Assembly: GCA_020633975.1 (NCBI GenBank)
Contig: JACKCR010000002.1
Location: forward strand, 1,860,001-1,924,000
Source of the DNA: Candidatus Eiseniibacteriota bacterium
GTDB taxonomy: Bacteria > Eisenbacteria > RBG-16-71-46 > CAIMUX01
DNA: 64,000 nt
Reading direction: 5' to 3'
Shown here piece after piece: positions 34,611 through 43,106 of the stretch. Each line of letters starts with the position of its first letter. Position 1 is the first letter of the stretch. The position numbers were made by a program, and so were the translations under genes. Below the pieces are notes generated by a model that was not told where the DNA came from, did not search any database, and worked only from the letters and a program-made list of their open reading frames with translations.

Positions 34611-36120
34611 TCCCGCCCACTTCGAGTGGCGCCGACTTCATCCGCTCTCCCCGCTCGTAGGTGTGCTCGAGACACTCGCCGGGTACGTCGTTCCGTTGAC
34701 GGTCATCCTCGTCTTCTCTCGAGGCTCCCGGTTCGAGCTGTTGCTCGTCGTTTCGCTCGTCCCGAGCGTCATGATCTCGATCGCACGGTACCTCGCATTC
34801 AGCTATCGGCTGGACGAGTCGGAGGTCGTCGTTCGGGACGGCGTGATCCGGAGGAACACTCGTCACGTCCCCTACGAACGGATTCAGAACATCGACCTCT
34901 CGCGCAACGTGCTGCAGAGAGCGTTCGGGCTGAGCCAGCTCTCGCTCGAGACCGCGAGCGGCAAGGAGCCGGAAGCCGTCTTCAAGTGGGTGACGGGGAG
35001 CGAAGCGAAGGAGATCAGAGCGCGCGTCCAGGCAGCGCGCCTTGGGGCTGGCACGGTGCCCGACACGGCCCCCTTGGCCGATCTCGATGGATCCGGTGCC
35101 CCACCACCCTTGCCCGAGATGTCCGGCCCGAGCGCTCCGCACCGCATCCTCCATCAGGTACCGCTCTCCGACCTCGCCCTCCTCGGCGCCTTCTCGCTTC
35201 GGGGCCTGGCCGTCTTCGGCGCGGTGTTCGGATTCGGATGGCAGCTCGGGATCTACGAAACCCGGGAGTTCGAGAGCTGGGTGCGCTCCGTGCCGGAGTG
35301 GTGGGGCGGAATCGTTGGCCACGCCACCGGCATCGCGATCGCCACAGGTCTCGCCGCCTTCGCCCTCACGTCCCTCGTCTCCATCGTGATCTCGATTGCG
35401 GAGAACTTCGGCTTCGAGCTGGCGGACGCGGGCACCGAGCTGCGAACGAAGGGAGGGCTCTTCACCCAGCACGCGAGTACGATCCCCAAGGGCCGGATCC
35501 AGATCCTCCACCTCGTCTCGCCACTCCATCTGCGGCCGTTTCACAAGGTGAGGGTGAAGGCGGGGACCGCGGGCGGCCGGGCTCAGCAGGCCATCGGTCG
35601 TGCCTGGATCCTGCCGATCGTGCCGCGGCGGGAAGTCCCGCGGCTTCTCGAATCGGTGCAGCCCTCCGCCGTTCTACCGGAGACGGAGTGGAAAGGCGTC
35701 GACCCGAACGCGGGTAGGCGGATGAAGCGTCGGCTCGTCCTCTGGACCCTCTTCCTCTGCGCGGCTGTCTCGTGGAAGGTCGGATTCTTCGGACTTCTCC
35801 CCCTCCTTCTCCTTCCCTTCGGCATCGTCTATGCAGACCGCACCGCCCGTCACCTCGGCTACGCGATCACTCCGGATGCCGTCTTCGCCCGGCACGGTTG
35901 GCTCTACAGCCGCACGCAAATCGTGAGGCTCAGCAAGATCCAAACGGCGTCGGTCGTCGAATCCCCTTTCGACCGAAGGTGGAAGATGGCGTCGCTCGTC
36001 GTCGACACCGCGAGTCCGGCCGGAGGGCGACTCGAAGTCCCCTACCTTCCGGCGATGGTCGCCCAGGAGCTGCAGCGTCACCTATCTCGGGAGGCGAGCC
36101 GTCGTCAGTTCCACTGGTAG
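34597..36120 (+). CDS. double PH-domain membrane protein (YdbT-like)
   Basis: About 507 aa. Several transmembrane helices alternate with two or three bPH2 domains: YRLDESEVVVRDGVIRRNTR with VPYERIQNIDLSRNVLQRAF, a middle region with LADAGTELRTKGGLFTQHAS, and YAITPDAVFARHGWLYSRTQI. The start is ATG at 34597 (or the adjacent ATG at 34600), overlapping the previous stop by 14 bases. With the preceding gene it forms the standard YdbS-YdbT two-component membrane complex. Function unproven. Confidence 0.8.
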   Translation: MMPSDPAHFEWRRLHPLSPLVGVLETLAGYVVPLTVILVFSRGSRFELLLVVSLVPSVMISIARYLAFSYRLDESEVVVRDGVIRRNTRHVPYERIQNIDLSRNVLQRAFGLSQLSLETASGKEPEAVFKWVTGSEAKEIRARVQAARLGAGTVPDTAPLADLDGSGAPPPLPEMSGPSAPHRILHQVPLSDLALLGAFSLRGLAVFGAVFGFGWQLGIYETREFESWVRSVPEWWGGIVGHATGIAIATGLAAFALTSLVSIVISIAENFGFELADAGTELRTKGGLFTQHASTIPKGRIQILHLVSPLHLRPFHKVRVKAGTAGGRAQQAIGRAWILPIVPRREVPRLLESVQPSAVLPETEWKGVDPNAGRRMKRRLVLWTLFLCAAVSWKVGFFGLLPLLLLPFGIVYADRTARHLGYAITPDAVFARHGWLYSRTQIVRLSKIQTASVVESPFDRRWKMASLVVDTASPAGGRLEVPYLPAMVAQELQRHLSREASRRQFHW

Positions 36121-36141
36121 GTACTGCAGAGGGAGTGACGG

Positions 36142-37713
36142 ATGGACCGGTTTCGCGCCGAGCTAGAGAAGAGGAATCCAAAGCGGCGCGGCAAGAGGCG
36201 CTGGCTCTTCGTCCCGTACGACCAGCTCTCCGGCGACCTCGGGCCGCTCGCGTCGGAGCCACCGGACGAGCTCGGCATCGTCCTCGTCGAGTGTCCGTGG
36301 AAGGCCGCGCAACGCCCCTACCACCGGCAGAAGCTCGCGCTCGTGCTCTCCAACCTCCGCCACTTCGCACTCGAACAGGCGGAACGGGGCGTGCTCGTGC
36401 GGCATGTGGTGGCGAAGGGGCCCTACCACACGGCGCTCGCTCCCCTCGCGGACGAGCTCGGCGTCCTTCGCGTAATGAGACCCGCGGAACGGGAACTGCG
36501 TCAGGACCTGGCTTCGCTCGTAGTTTCTGGAACCGTCGAGTATCTCCGGCACGAAGGATGGCTCACGGGTCCGGACGACTTCCGGACCGCGCTCCCGAAG
36601 CCGCCCTACCGGATGGATGCGTTCTATCGCCAAGTGAGACGGCGCACCGGGATCCTCATGGAGGACGGTCGTCCTCGCGGGGGAAGGTTCTCCTTCGATG
36701 GAGAGAACCGGTGCGCATGGAAGGGGGACCCGCCGGCCCCCGAGCCGGTCACGTTCACGGTGGACGCGATCGATCGGGAGGTTGAGGACCTCATCGAGTC
36801 CCGATTCTCGAATCATCCAGGACGGCTCGACCTCTCTCGTATCCCGACCACCCTGGCGGACGTCGAGAAACTGTGGGAGTTCGCTCAGGCCGAGTGTCTT
36901 CCCCACTTCGGTCCGTACGAAGACGCGATGTCGACGGAGTCGCGTCATCTCTTCCACACGCAGATCTCGCCGCTCGTCAACTTGCACCGTCTTCTCCCTG
37001 CGCGGGTCCTCCGAGATGCGCTGGCACTAGAGCTGCCCCTCGCCAGCATCGAAGGGTTCGTGCGGCAGATCCTCGGCTGGCGCGAGTTCGTCAGGCATGT
37101 CCACGAAGCAACGGATGGCTTCCGGACCCTGAATGCGGAGGCACGTCCCAACCTGCTCGGAGCCGAGACTCCACTCCCGCCCGCCTACTGGGGAGCTCGG
37201 AGCGGTCTCCATTGCCTCGACACCGTGGTCGAGAGTGTGTGGGACGAGGGCTACTCCCACCACATCACGCGGCTGATGGTGCTATCCAACCTGGCGTCGC
37301 TGCTCGACGTCGATCCTCGTGAACTCACGGACTGGTTCTGGGTCGCGTACATCGACGCGTACGACTGGGTGGTCGAACCGAACGTGCTCGGAATGGGCAC
37401 CTTCGCTGCCGGCGACCTCATGACGACGAAACCGTACGTATCCGGTGCTGCCTACATCGACCGGATGTCGGACTACTGCGGAGCCTGCGCGTTCCACCCG
37501 AAGAAGACCTGTCCGATCACACCGCTCTACTGGGCGTACCTCGGCCGTCACGCGGACGCACTCGAGGGCAATCCCCGGGTCGCCCTTCCCCTTCGGTCCC
37601 AGGCAAAGCGAACACCGGCGCAGAAGGAGGCCGACCGGAGTACGTTCGAGGAGGTGCGGGCGACCTTGCAGCGAGGCGAGGCGCTCTCGCCGTCCAGCAG
37701 TCGCGCGCGATAG
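36142..37713 (+). CDS. Fe-S bacterial cryptochrome/(6-4) photolyase-like protein (PhrB/CryB family)
   Basis: 523 aa, normal for the DUF523-like/FeS-BCP class. N-terminal alpha/beta domain (WLFVPYDQLSGDLGPL), linker, then a helical FAD-binding domain (QILGWREFVRHVHE; YWGARSGLHCLDTVVESVWDEGYSHHITRLMVLSN; DWFWVAYIDAYDWVVEPNVL). Possible [4Fe-4S] ligands: Cys358, Cys446, Cys449 and Cys457, the first three spaced as in PhrB. Would repair UV (6-4) photoproducts or act as a light sensor. GAGGGAG lies before the ATG, 21 bp after the PH-domain gene. Confidence 0.88.
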   Translation: MDRFRAELEKRNPKRRGKRRWLFVPYDQLSGDLGPLASEPPDELGIVLVECPWKAAQRPYHRQKLALVLSNLRHFALEQAERGVLVRHVVAKGPYHTALAPLADELGVLRVMRPAERELRQDLASLVVSGTVEYLRHEGWLTGPDDFRTALPKPPYRMDAFYRQVRRRTGILMEDGRPRGGRFSFDGENRCAWKGDPPAPEPVTFTVDAIDREVEDLIESRFSNHPGRLDLSRIPTTLADVEKLWEFAQAECLPHFGPYEDAMSTESRHLFHTQISPLVNLHRLLPARVLRDALALELPLASIEGFVRQILGWREFVRHVHEATDGFRTLNAEARPNLLGAETPLPPAYWGARSGLHCLDTVVESVWDEGYSHHITRLMVLSNLASLLDVDPRELTDWFWVAYIDAYDWVVEPNVLGMGTFAAGDLMTTKPYVSGAAYIDRMSDYCGACAFHPKKTCPITPLYWAYLGRHADALEGNPRVALPLRSQAKRTPAQKEADRSTFEEVRATLQRGEALSPSSSRAR

Positions 37714-37757
37714 CTCTCAAACCTCGGATCCGGCGCCCTCAGGGATCGGCGTAGTCT

Positions 37758-39290
37758 CTAGAACGCGAGCTTCATCACGAGCTCGCCCTCCTCGTACGTA
37801 TCCGTCGAGGCGAAGCCGAGCGACTCGTAGAAACGGCGCGGGCTTCCGTCCCCCTCGACGATGCTGAGCAGCATTTCGGAGACTCCGCTGAGGGAACGGC
37901 CGCGTTCGATGAGCTGCTCCATCGCCTTCCGGCCGAAGCCGAGCCGTTGGTATCGTGCATCGATCATGAAGCGCCAGAGGTAGTAGATCGGCTTCTCCAG
38001 ATCCTGATAGACCATGCAGAACCCGACCGGCGTCTCATCAGCGTAGACCGCGCGGTACCAGGCGCGATCAGAGAACAACGCCTCCGCGAGGGAGGTCGCA
38101 TTGTCGGCGACGAAGAGATCCTGCCCAGGAGCGACGGCAAGTGACGTCACCGCCCTCACGTTCGATTCGCTGATTTCCTTCAGCTGAACGACCGAGTCTC
38201 GCGACGGTGTCTCGTGGCCGGACGTTGCGTTCGTCGGCGCGACTGGAGTGTCCGATTCTACCGATGCGTCCGATACGACCGATGCGTAAGGTGGGTCCGA
38301 TGCGTCCGACGCGTCCGAAACTCGATCCGTTCTGCCCGACGCACCGCGAGACTCCGGAGCCGTTGGTGGCCCGTCCGGGATCAGCCGCTTGCCGAATGAG
38401 CGGGTGAGGTCTTCTTTGTATCCGATCTGCCCGTAGAAACGTCCGGCGATCCGGTTCTCGGCGCGCATCTGTAGGTTGATCTTGGGGCATCCCCGAGCGA
38501 GCAGCAGCGACTCGACCTCGTCCATCAGCCTTCGGCCGATGCCGGACCGTCGACAGTTGGGATCGACGGCGAGGTAGTTCACCCAACCCCGATGTCCTTC
38601 GTATCCGGCCATGACCGTCCCGACTAGACGGTCCTGCAGACGCGCCACGAGGAACAGTTCGGACTGCACCCGAAGCTTCCGCTGGATGTCCTTGTGCGGA
38701 TCGTTCCAGGGGCGCACGAGCTCACATCGGGTCCAGAGATCGATCACGTCAGGTTCGTCCGCCAGCCGGAACGGCCGAATCTCGGGAGTCTCTACGTCGC
38801 TACCGTTCGCGTCGGTGGTGTCGCAGTCGATCGATTCGGTGCCTGACGTTGGCGAACCTGGTGCGGACGGACCCGGCGTTGGCGATCCGGACTTCGCCCT
38901 ATCTTCCGCGGAGTCGGTGAGGGTTTGCCCTGCCGCAGTACCGTCCGTTGTAGGCGGGAGGGGCACGTCCGGCATGACGCCGTCGTGGTACGCAGGGCCA
39001 TCGCCACCGGTGACGATCTCGGTGTGCACCACGGAGCGGTCGCGGAGAGGCATGGCCGCCGCGACCCGCGGGTCGCGACGGTACGCGAGAAGAGCTGCAT
39101 GGCTAGGAAGCCGGAGGAGGTGGAGCTCACAAAAGAGCGCGGGCTCCGCCTCGTGTGGATACATCACGGTCCGCTCGATCCGAGCTCCGTGGTCCGCGAG
39201 ACATCGGGCCGCGATCCGCTCGAACTCCCGAAACGCCTCCACTTCATCTCGACGAACGGTGAGCTTCGCAACGAGAACGACCGTGTCCAC
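37758..39290 (-). CDS. fusion protein: DUF1330/ABM-like domain plus two GNAT acetyltransferase domains
   Basis: 510 aa. Residues 1 to about 95 form a ferredoxin-like DUF1330/monooxygenase-type domain (VLVAKLTVRRDEVEAFREFE). After an acidic Ser/Gly/Pro linker comes a YpeA-like GNAT (about 165-300; VNYLAVDPNCRRSGIGRRLMDE, KINLQMRAEN, FYGQIGYKEDL). A second Asp/Ser/Ala-rich linker, built from repeats like SDASDASD, leads to a SpeG/diamine-like GNAT (about 370-510; YLWRFMIDARYQRLGFGRKAM, RRFYESLGF). GTG start at 39290 with AGAGGA seven bases upstream, 15 bp after the lipoprotein gene. Acceptors unknown. Confidence 0.8.
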   Translation of the reverse strand: MDTVVLVAKLTVRRDEVEAFREFERIAARCLADHGARIERTVMYPHEAEPALFCELHLLRLPSHAALLAYRRDPRVAAAMPLRDRSVVHTEIVTGGDGPAYHDGVMPDVPLPPTTDGTAAGQTLTDSAEDRAKSGSPTPGPSAPGSPTSGTESIDCDTTDANGSDVETPEIRPFRLADEPDVIDLWTRCELVRPWNDPHKDIQRKLRVQSELFLVARLQDRLVGTVMAGYEGHRGWVNYLAVDPNCRRSGIGRRLMDEVESLLLARGCPKINLQMRAENRIAGRFYGQIGYKEDLTRSFGKRLIPDGPPTAPESRGASGRTDRVSDASDASDPPYASVVSDASVESDTPVAPTNATSGHETPSRDSVVQLKEISESNVRAVTSLAVAPGQDLFVADNATSLAEALFSDRAWYRAVYADETPVGFCMVYQDLEKPIYYLWRFMIDARYQRLGFGRKAMEQLIERGRSLSGVSEMLLSIVEGDGSPRRFYESLGFASTDTYEEGELVMKLAF

Positions 39291-39305
39291 GGATGGATCC
39301 TCTTC

Positions 39306-40325
39306 CTACTTCTCCCAGGGGAAGTGCGTGTGGTGGAACCGAGCGGCCGCCCCTGTGATCGTCACGTCGAAGCTGCCGTTGGAAAGAGAGCGAGACCCGG
39401 ATGCGCCTCCGGTGATCTCGCCGGAGATGGAGAAGGTACCAGCCATGCTCGTCGCCGTCAGTTCGGTGATGGTCACCGTCCCCGTGACCTTCTCGAGGAA
39501 TCCCGCGCTACCGCCGATCGCCTCGGTGTACTCGGCCATGGCGCAGTCCTCGTTGTCGGAGGAAACGCAGATCGTCTGCGGCAAACTCCCGATTTGAGCT
39601 TGCGGGATCGAGAGGACGAACGTCGACACGGTTTCCGTTCCGCCGATGTAGGCAGAGCCGAGCACGTAGTATCCCCCGGTCGAGACGAGGTAGAGCTGAT
39701 ACGGGACGTAGGTGTAGTCGACCCCGTTTCCGCTCACGTCGAAGCTGAGGGCGTCCGAACCGCCGCCACCACCACCGCCGCCGCCGTCTCCACCATCGCC
39801 GAGTCCACCGCACTCGCTCTCGAGCGGCTCGTTCGAGATCCGCGTGTAGACACCCGACGAGACGAGGCACTCATCGGGCTGCTCGCAGGTCGAGCTGTAC
39901 TGGATGTCGGTCCGAGACGACGTCGTCACCTGGTTGCCGTTCTTCGTGGCGGAACCCTCGAAGTCCAAGCTCACGGTGCATCCGAAGACCGAGACGTTTC
40001 CGGTGCAGTTGTAGTTGAGCTGCGTGTCGTTCCACGTGACATTGCAGTCGATCGAGTATTCCTCGGGCAGACCGTCATCCACGCTCTCGTCGTCACAGAT
40101 CGAGAACGTATCCACCTCTCCACCCCCGAACGACAGCGCGCCGGACATCAAGTTCGTGCAATCTCCGGTCGTTTCGGTTCCTGCCCACCTTCCGACCCAG
40201 TCGGCGGGCGCCGTGGCGTTTCCGGAGCCTCCGGGATTCGTGGACTTGTCGTCGTCACCACCGCATCCGGCGGCGAGAACAAGGGTGAGAAGGCAGCCGA
40301 TGAGCAAGAGTCGAATTCGGGGCAT
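39306..40325 (-). CDS. lipoprotein with Cys-containing beta domains
   Basis: 339 aa. Lipobox LAAGC; mature part begins GGDDDKSTNPGG, a tether common in these bacteria. It has two beta-rich halves: the first (about residues 45-175) contains paired Cys and a lipocalin-like WVGRWAGTETTGDC start; the second (about 200-335) follows a run of nine or more Gly encoded by CCACCGCCG-type repeats. GGGAG precedes the ATG at 40325. Family not recognised; probably outer-membrane or periplasmic. Confidence 0.65.
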   Translation of the reverse strand: MPRIRLLLIGCLLTLVLAAGCGGDDDKSTNPGGSGNATAPADWVGRWAGTETTGDCTNLMSGALSFGGGEVDTFSICDDESVDDGLPEEYSIDCNVTWNDTQLNYNCTGNVSVFGCTVSLDFEGSATKNGNQVTTSSRTDIQYSSTCEQPDECLVSSGVYTRISNEPLESECGGLGDGGDGGGGGGGGGSDALSFDVSGNGVDYTYVPYQLYLVSTGGYYVLGSAYIGGTETVSTFVLSIPQAQIGSLPQTICVSSDNEDCAMAEYTEAIGGSAGFLEKVTGTVTITELTATSMAGTFSISGEITGGASGSRSLSNGSFDVTITGAAARFHHTHFPWEK

Positions 40326-40413
40326 GGAGTATCTCCCTGAGACGGCGCTTCCTGGGCCGCGGTTGATCATGGAAGTTGGAAGGCGGCATCCTACCACGCC
40401 GGGCCCGCCTCAG

Positions 40414-41712
40414 CTACCGACCGAGGCTCCCCACGACGTAGAGCCCCGCCACGGGGCTCCCCTTTTCCCTTCGGAGAGTCCCCTCCTTCCAGCTACGCAC
40501 CAGAAAGCCCGACTCCTCGAGTAGCTCGCGAACGGAGGTGGGGCTGTGCGCAAACCGGCCGCTCCTCCGGAGTTCGTGGGACGGACCACTCTCGGCACCT
40601 CGTTCGACTGTGAAAGCGAGCAGTCCTCCCGGCGCGAGCCGAGGCCGGACGGACTCGAGGAGCGGGCCCAGAGCCCCGACGTAGATGAGCACATCCGCCA
40701 AGGCGACGAGGTCGAACTGCTCCGCGCTCCGGACGGTCCACTCGATCAGGTCCCCTCGCTCGAGCGTCTCATACAGCCCTCGTTCCGCGGCCTTCGCGAG
40801 CATCTCCTGGGAGAGGTCGACACCAGTCGCAGAAATGCCCAGGCCTGCCGGGTGCATTCCTTGGACGAGGCTATCCAAGAAGAGGCCCGTGCCGCATCCC
40901 AGATCGAGAACGCGCACCAACTCCTTGCACCCGTCCGCGACCTCCAGCACGTCCCGTGCGAGCCGCGACCCAGCCTCGTACCCCAGCCGCTCGCAGAAGT
41001 CGTGGTCGTACGTGGCGGCGAACCGGTCGAAGAGCGCGCTCACGTAGGCAGGCTCGGCGGAGTCCAGTGCCGCTCCTTCGAGTGCGGCGAGGAGATGACG
41101 ACACGTCGCATCGGACGGATCCAGTTCGAGGACGTGCCGGTAGGACGCGGCGGCCTCGTCGTCCCGACCGAGCCGGCGCAGGAGATGGCCTCGATTCCTC
41201 CAAGAGTCCGCATGGAACGGCGATGACTCGAGCGCGCGGTCATAGAGTGTGATGGCTTCGTCCTCGGACCCACTCCGGCCGACGAGGCGGGCCAGGTTGT
41301 AGAGCGTCTCCGGATGGTCGGGACGGCGTCTGAGGATGGAGCGGTACCTCGACTCGGCAGCCTGCCAGTCCTGGTCCTCCTCCGCGAGCGCACCCAAGTT
41401 GAACGCCGCCGCGTCGTTCTCAGGCGCGAGTTCCAGCACCTTCTCGTACGCGAGACGCGCATCCTCCCGTGCTCCACGCAGCCGTTCCAGGTTCCCGCGA
41501 TTGATCCAGAGACCGACGTCCGCGGGTCCGACGGCGAGCGCACGATCGGACCGCTCGATCGCAAGCGGGAGATCCCCCCGTTGCGCGGCGATGACCGAGA
41601 GAACCGACCACGACAGTGAGTCGTGAGGATCGCGCTCGACCTCCGCGAGTGCGGCAGTCTCCGCCTCCTCGAGGCGTCCCGACTGAAGCGCTTCCAGAAT
41701 CTGCTGGTTCAA
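40414..41712 (-). CDS. TPR protein fused to SAM-dependent methyltransferase
   Basis: 432 aa. Residues 1 to about 215 form six tetratricopeptide repeats (ALAVGPADVGLWINRGNLER; VLELAPENDAAAFNLGALAE; ALESSPFHADSWRNRGHLLR). Residues about 225-430 are a class I methyltransferase with motif I VLDLGCGTGLF and ATGVDLSQEMLAKA. TPR-methyltransferase fusions of this kind usually act on proteins or envelope components; substrate unknown. The start is TTG at 41712; no ATG in frame is suitable. It follows the phosphofructokinase gene by 158 bp. Confidence 0.85.
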   Translation of the reverse strand: MNQQILEALQSGRLEEAETAALAEVERDPHDSLSWSVLSVIAAQRGDLPLAIERSDRALAVGPADVGLWINRGNLERLRGAREDARLAYEKVLELAPENDAAAFNLGALAEEDQDWQAAESRYRSILRRRPDHPETLYNLARLVGRSGSEDEAITLYDRALESSPFHADSWRNRGHLLRRLGRDDEAAASYRHVLELDPSDATCRHLLAALEGAALDSAEPAYVSALFDRFAATYDHDFCERLGYEAGSRLARDVLEVADGCKELVRVLDLGCGTGLFLDSLVQGMHPAGLGISATGVDLSQEMLAKAAERGLYETLERGDLIEWTVRSAEQFDLVALADVLIYVGALGPLLESVRPRLAPGGLLAFTVERGAESGPSHELRRSGRFAHSPTSVRELLEESGFLVRSWKEGTLRREKGSPVAGLYVVGSLGR

Positions 41713-41870
41713 CGGTCCCGCCTTCGTTCATCGATGTGGAACTCGCCCCGTACGGTGTCGAGCTCAGGGTCGTGTCGAGCCCAGCCTCGTTCCAAGTTCC
41801 GCGGGGACGAGACTGGGGGATGACCCGTCTCTCCTGGGAGTTCCCGTACAGCGATCATCCCGATCTCCGA

Positions 41871-43037
41871 TCAGTAGAGGAACATCGGTTTTCTGCGCAC
41901 GTGCTGAATCTTCGGCAGGTACTGGGTCGGATCGTAGAACGAAGCGACATCGACTTTGCGCTTTCCCTTTCCGAGCTCACGCACCGGCACGGTGGTGTAG
42001 CAACCGTTCTGGATCGCCATCAGTTCGCCCGCACACCCGGCTTCGATCCGGTCATAGACCATGTTCCCGAAGTTGTAGGCGACGAGCCGGTCGAGAGAGT
42101 CGGGCGGACCACTGCGCATGAGATAGGCGAGCCGCTGGACGAGTACGTCTTCACCCGCCGTGCGCCGGATGAAGTCTCCCACCCAGTCGGAGATCCCGCC
42201 GAGCTTTCGATGTCCGTAGGCGTCCGCCTCTCCCGACTCCATCAGCTCCCCGGCGAGCGGCTTCGCTCCTTCGCTGATGACGCAGATCGAGTAGTGGCTC
42301 GGGTTGTTCGCTTTGTCCTGGGCCAAGAGCTCGGTCAATCGGTGCGGATCGAACGGAACCTCCGCAATGACGGTCCGGTTGACGCTCGCGAGGTAGCCCG
42401 CGAAGAGCGCGGTCTCTCCGGAGTACCGACCGAAGACTTCGATGATCGCGATCCGCTCGTGGGAGCCGACCGGAGTGCGGAGATCGGTGATGAAGTTGAC
42501 GCTCCGCGTCACAGCGGTCGAGAAGCCGATGCAGTAGTCCGTCCCGAAGACGTCGTTGTCCATGGTCTTGGGGACGGCGAGCACCGGATAGCCGATTTCA
42601 TCGAGCTTCGCGGCAACCGAGAGCGTGTCGTCGCCGCCGATCGCGACGACGAAATCGAGTCCGAGCCTCCGCAGGCTTTCGGCGACGTCCGGGACGATGT
42701 CGAATCTCTCGTCGGGGTCGCCTTCGCCAAACCGTTCCTTGAGGCGGTCCGGGAGCTTGCTCCTCTTCATCCGCGCAGGATTCGTACGCGACGTGTGGAG
42801 GAACGTCCCGCCGTAACGATCGACGGTTCGAACGCCCCTTCTGTCGAGCTTCACGGTGTGGATGTCGCGGGACTCGGGATCGTCCGGATCCACCTCCACG
42901 ATCCCCGCCCATCCGCGCCGGATTCCGAGGACCTCGTTCCCGTCGTCGAGCGCACGATAGGTGAGCGCTCGGATACAGGAGTTGAGCCCGGGGACGTCGC
43001 CTCCACCGGTGAGCACGCCGATTCTGAGTCGCGACAC
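41871..43037 (-). CDS. pfp: 6-phosphofructokinase, PPi-dependent type by sequence
   Basis: 388 aa. Phosphorylates fructose 6-phosphate. N-terminal LTGGGDVPGLNS, GGDDT at 134-138, PKTMDND at 156-162, GSHERIAIIEVFGR and ISEGAKP are all family features. Asp in GGDD and Lys in PKT are the residue pair associated with pyrophosphate rather than ATP as phosphoryl donor. GTG start at 43037 behind AAGGAGG. The glycosyltransferase gene lies 69 bp upstream on the same strand. Confidence 0.9.
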   Translation of the reverse strand: MSRLRIGVLTGGGDVPGLNSCIRALTYRALDDGNEVLGIRRGWAGIVEVDPDDPESRDIHTVKLDRRGVRTVDRYGGTFLHTSRTNPARMKRSKLPDRLKERFGEGDPDERFDIVPDVAESLRRLGLDFVVAIGGDDTLSVAAKLDEIGYPVLAVPKTMDNDVFGTDYCIGFSTAVTRSVNFITDLRTPVGSHERIAIIEVFGRYSGETALFAGYLASVNRTVIAEVPFDPHRLTELLAQDKANNPSHYSICVISEGAKPLAGELMESGEADAYGHRKLGGISDWVGDFIRRTAGEDVLVQRLAYLMRSGPPDSLDRLVAYNFGNMVYDRIEAGCAGELMAIQNGCYTTVPVRELGKGKRKVDVASFYDPTQYLPKIQHVRRKPMFLY

Positions 43038-43106
43038 GCCGTCGACCTCCTTCCGTGGACTTGGTCTGGGACGGAACGCTCTCAGTGTATCAAGGCGACC
43101 CTTCGG

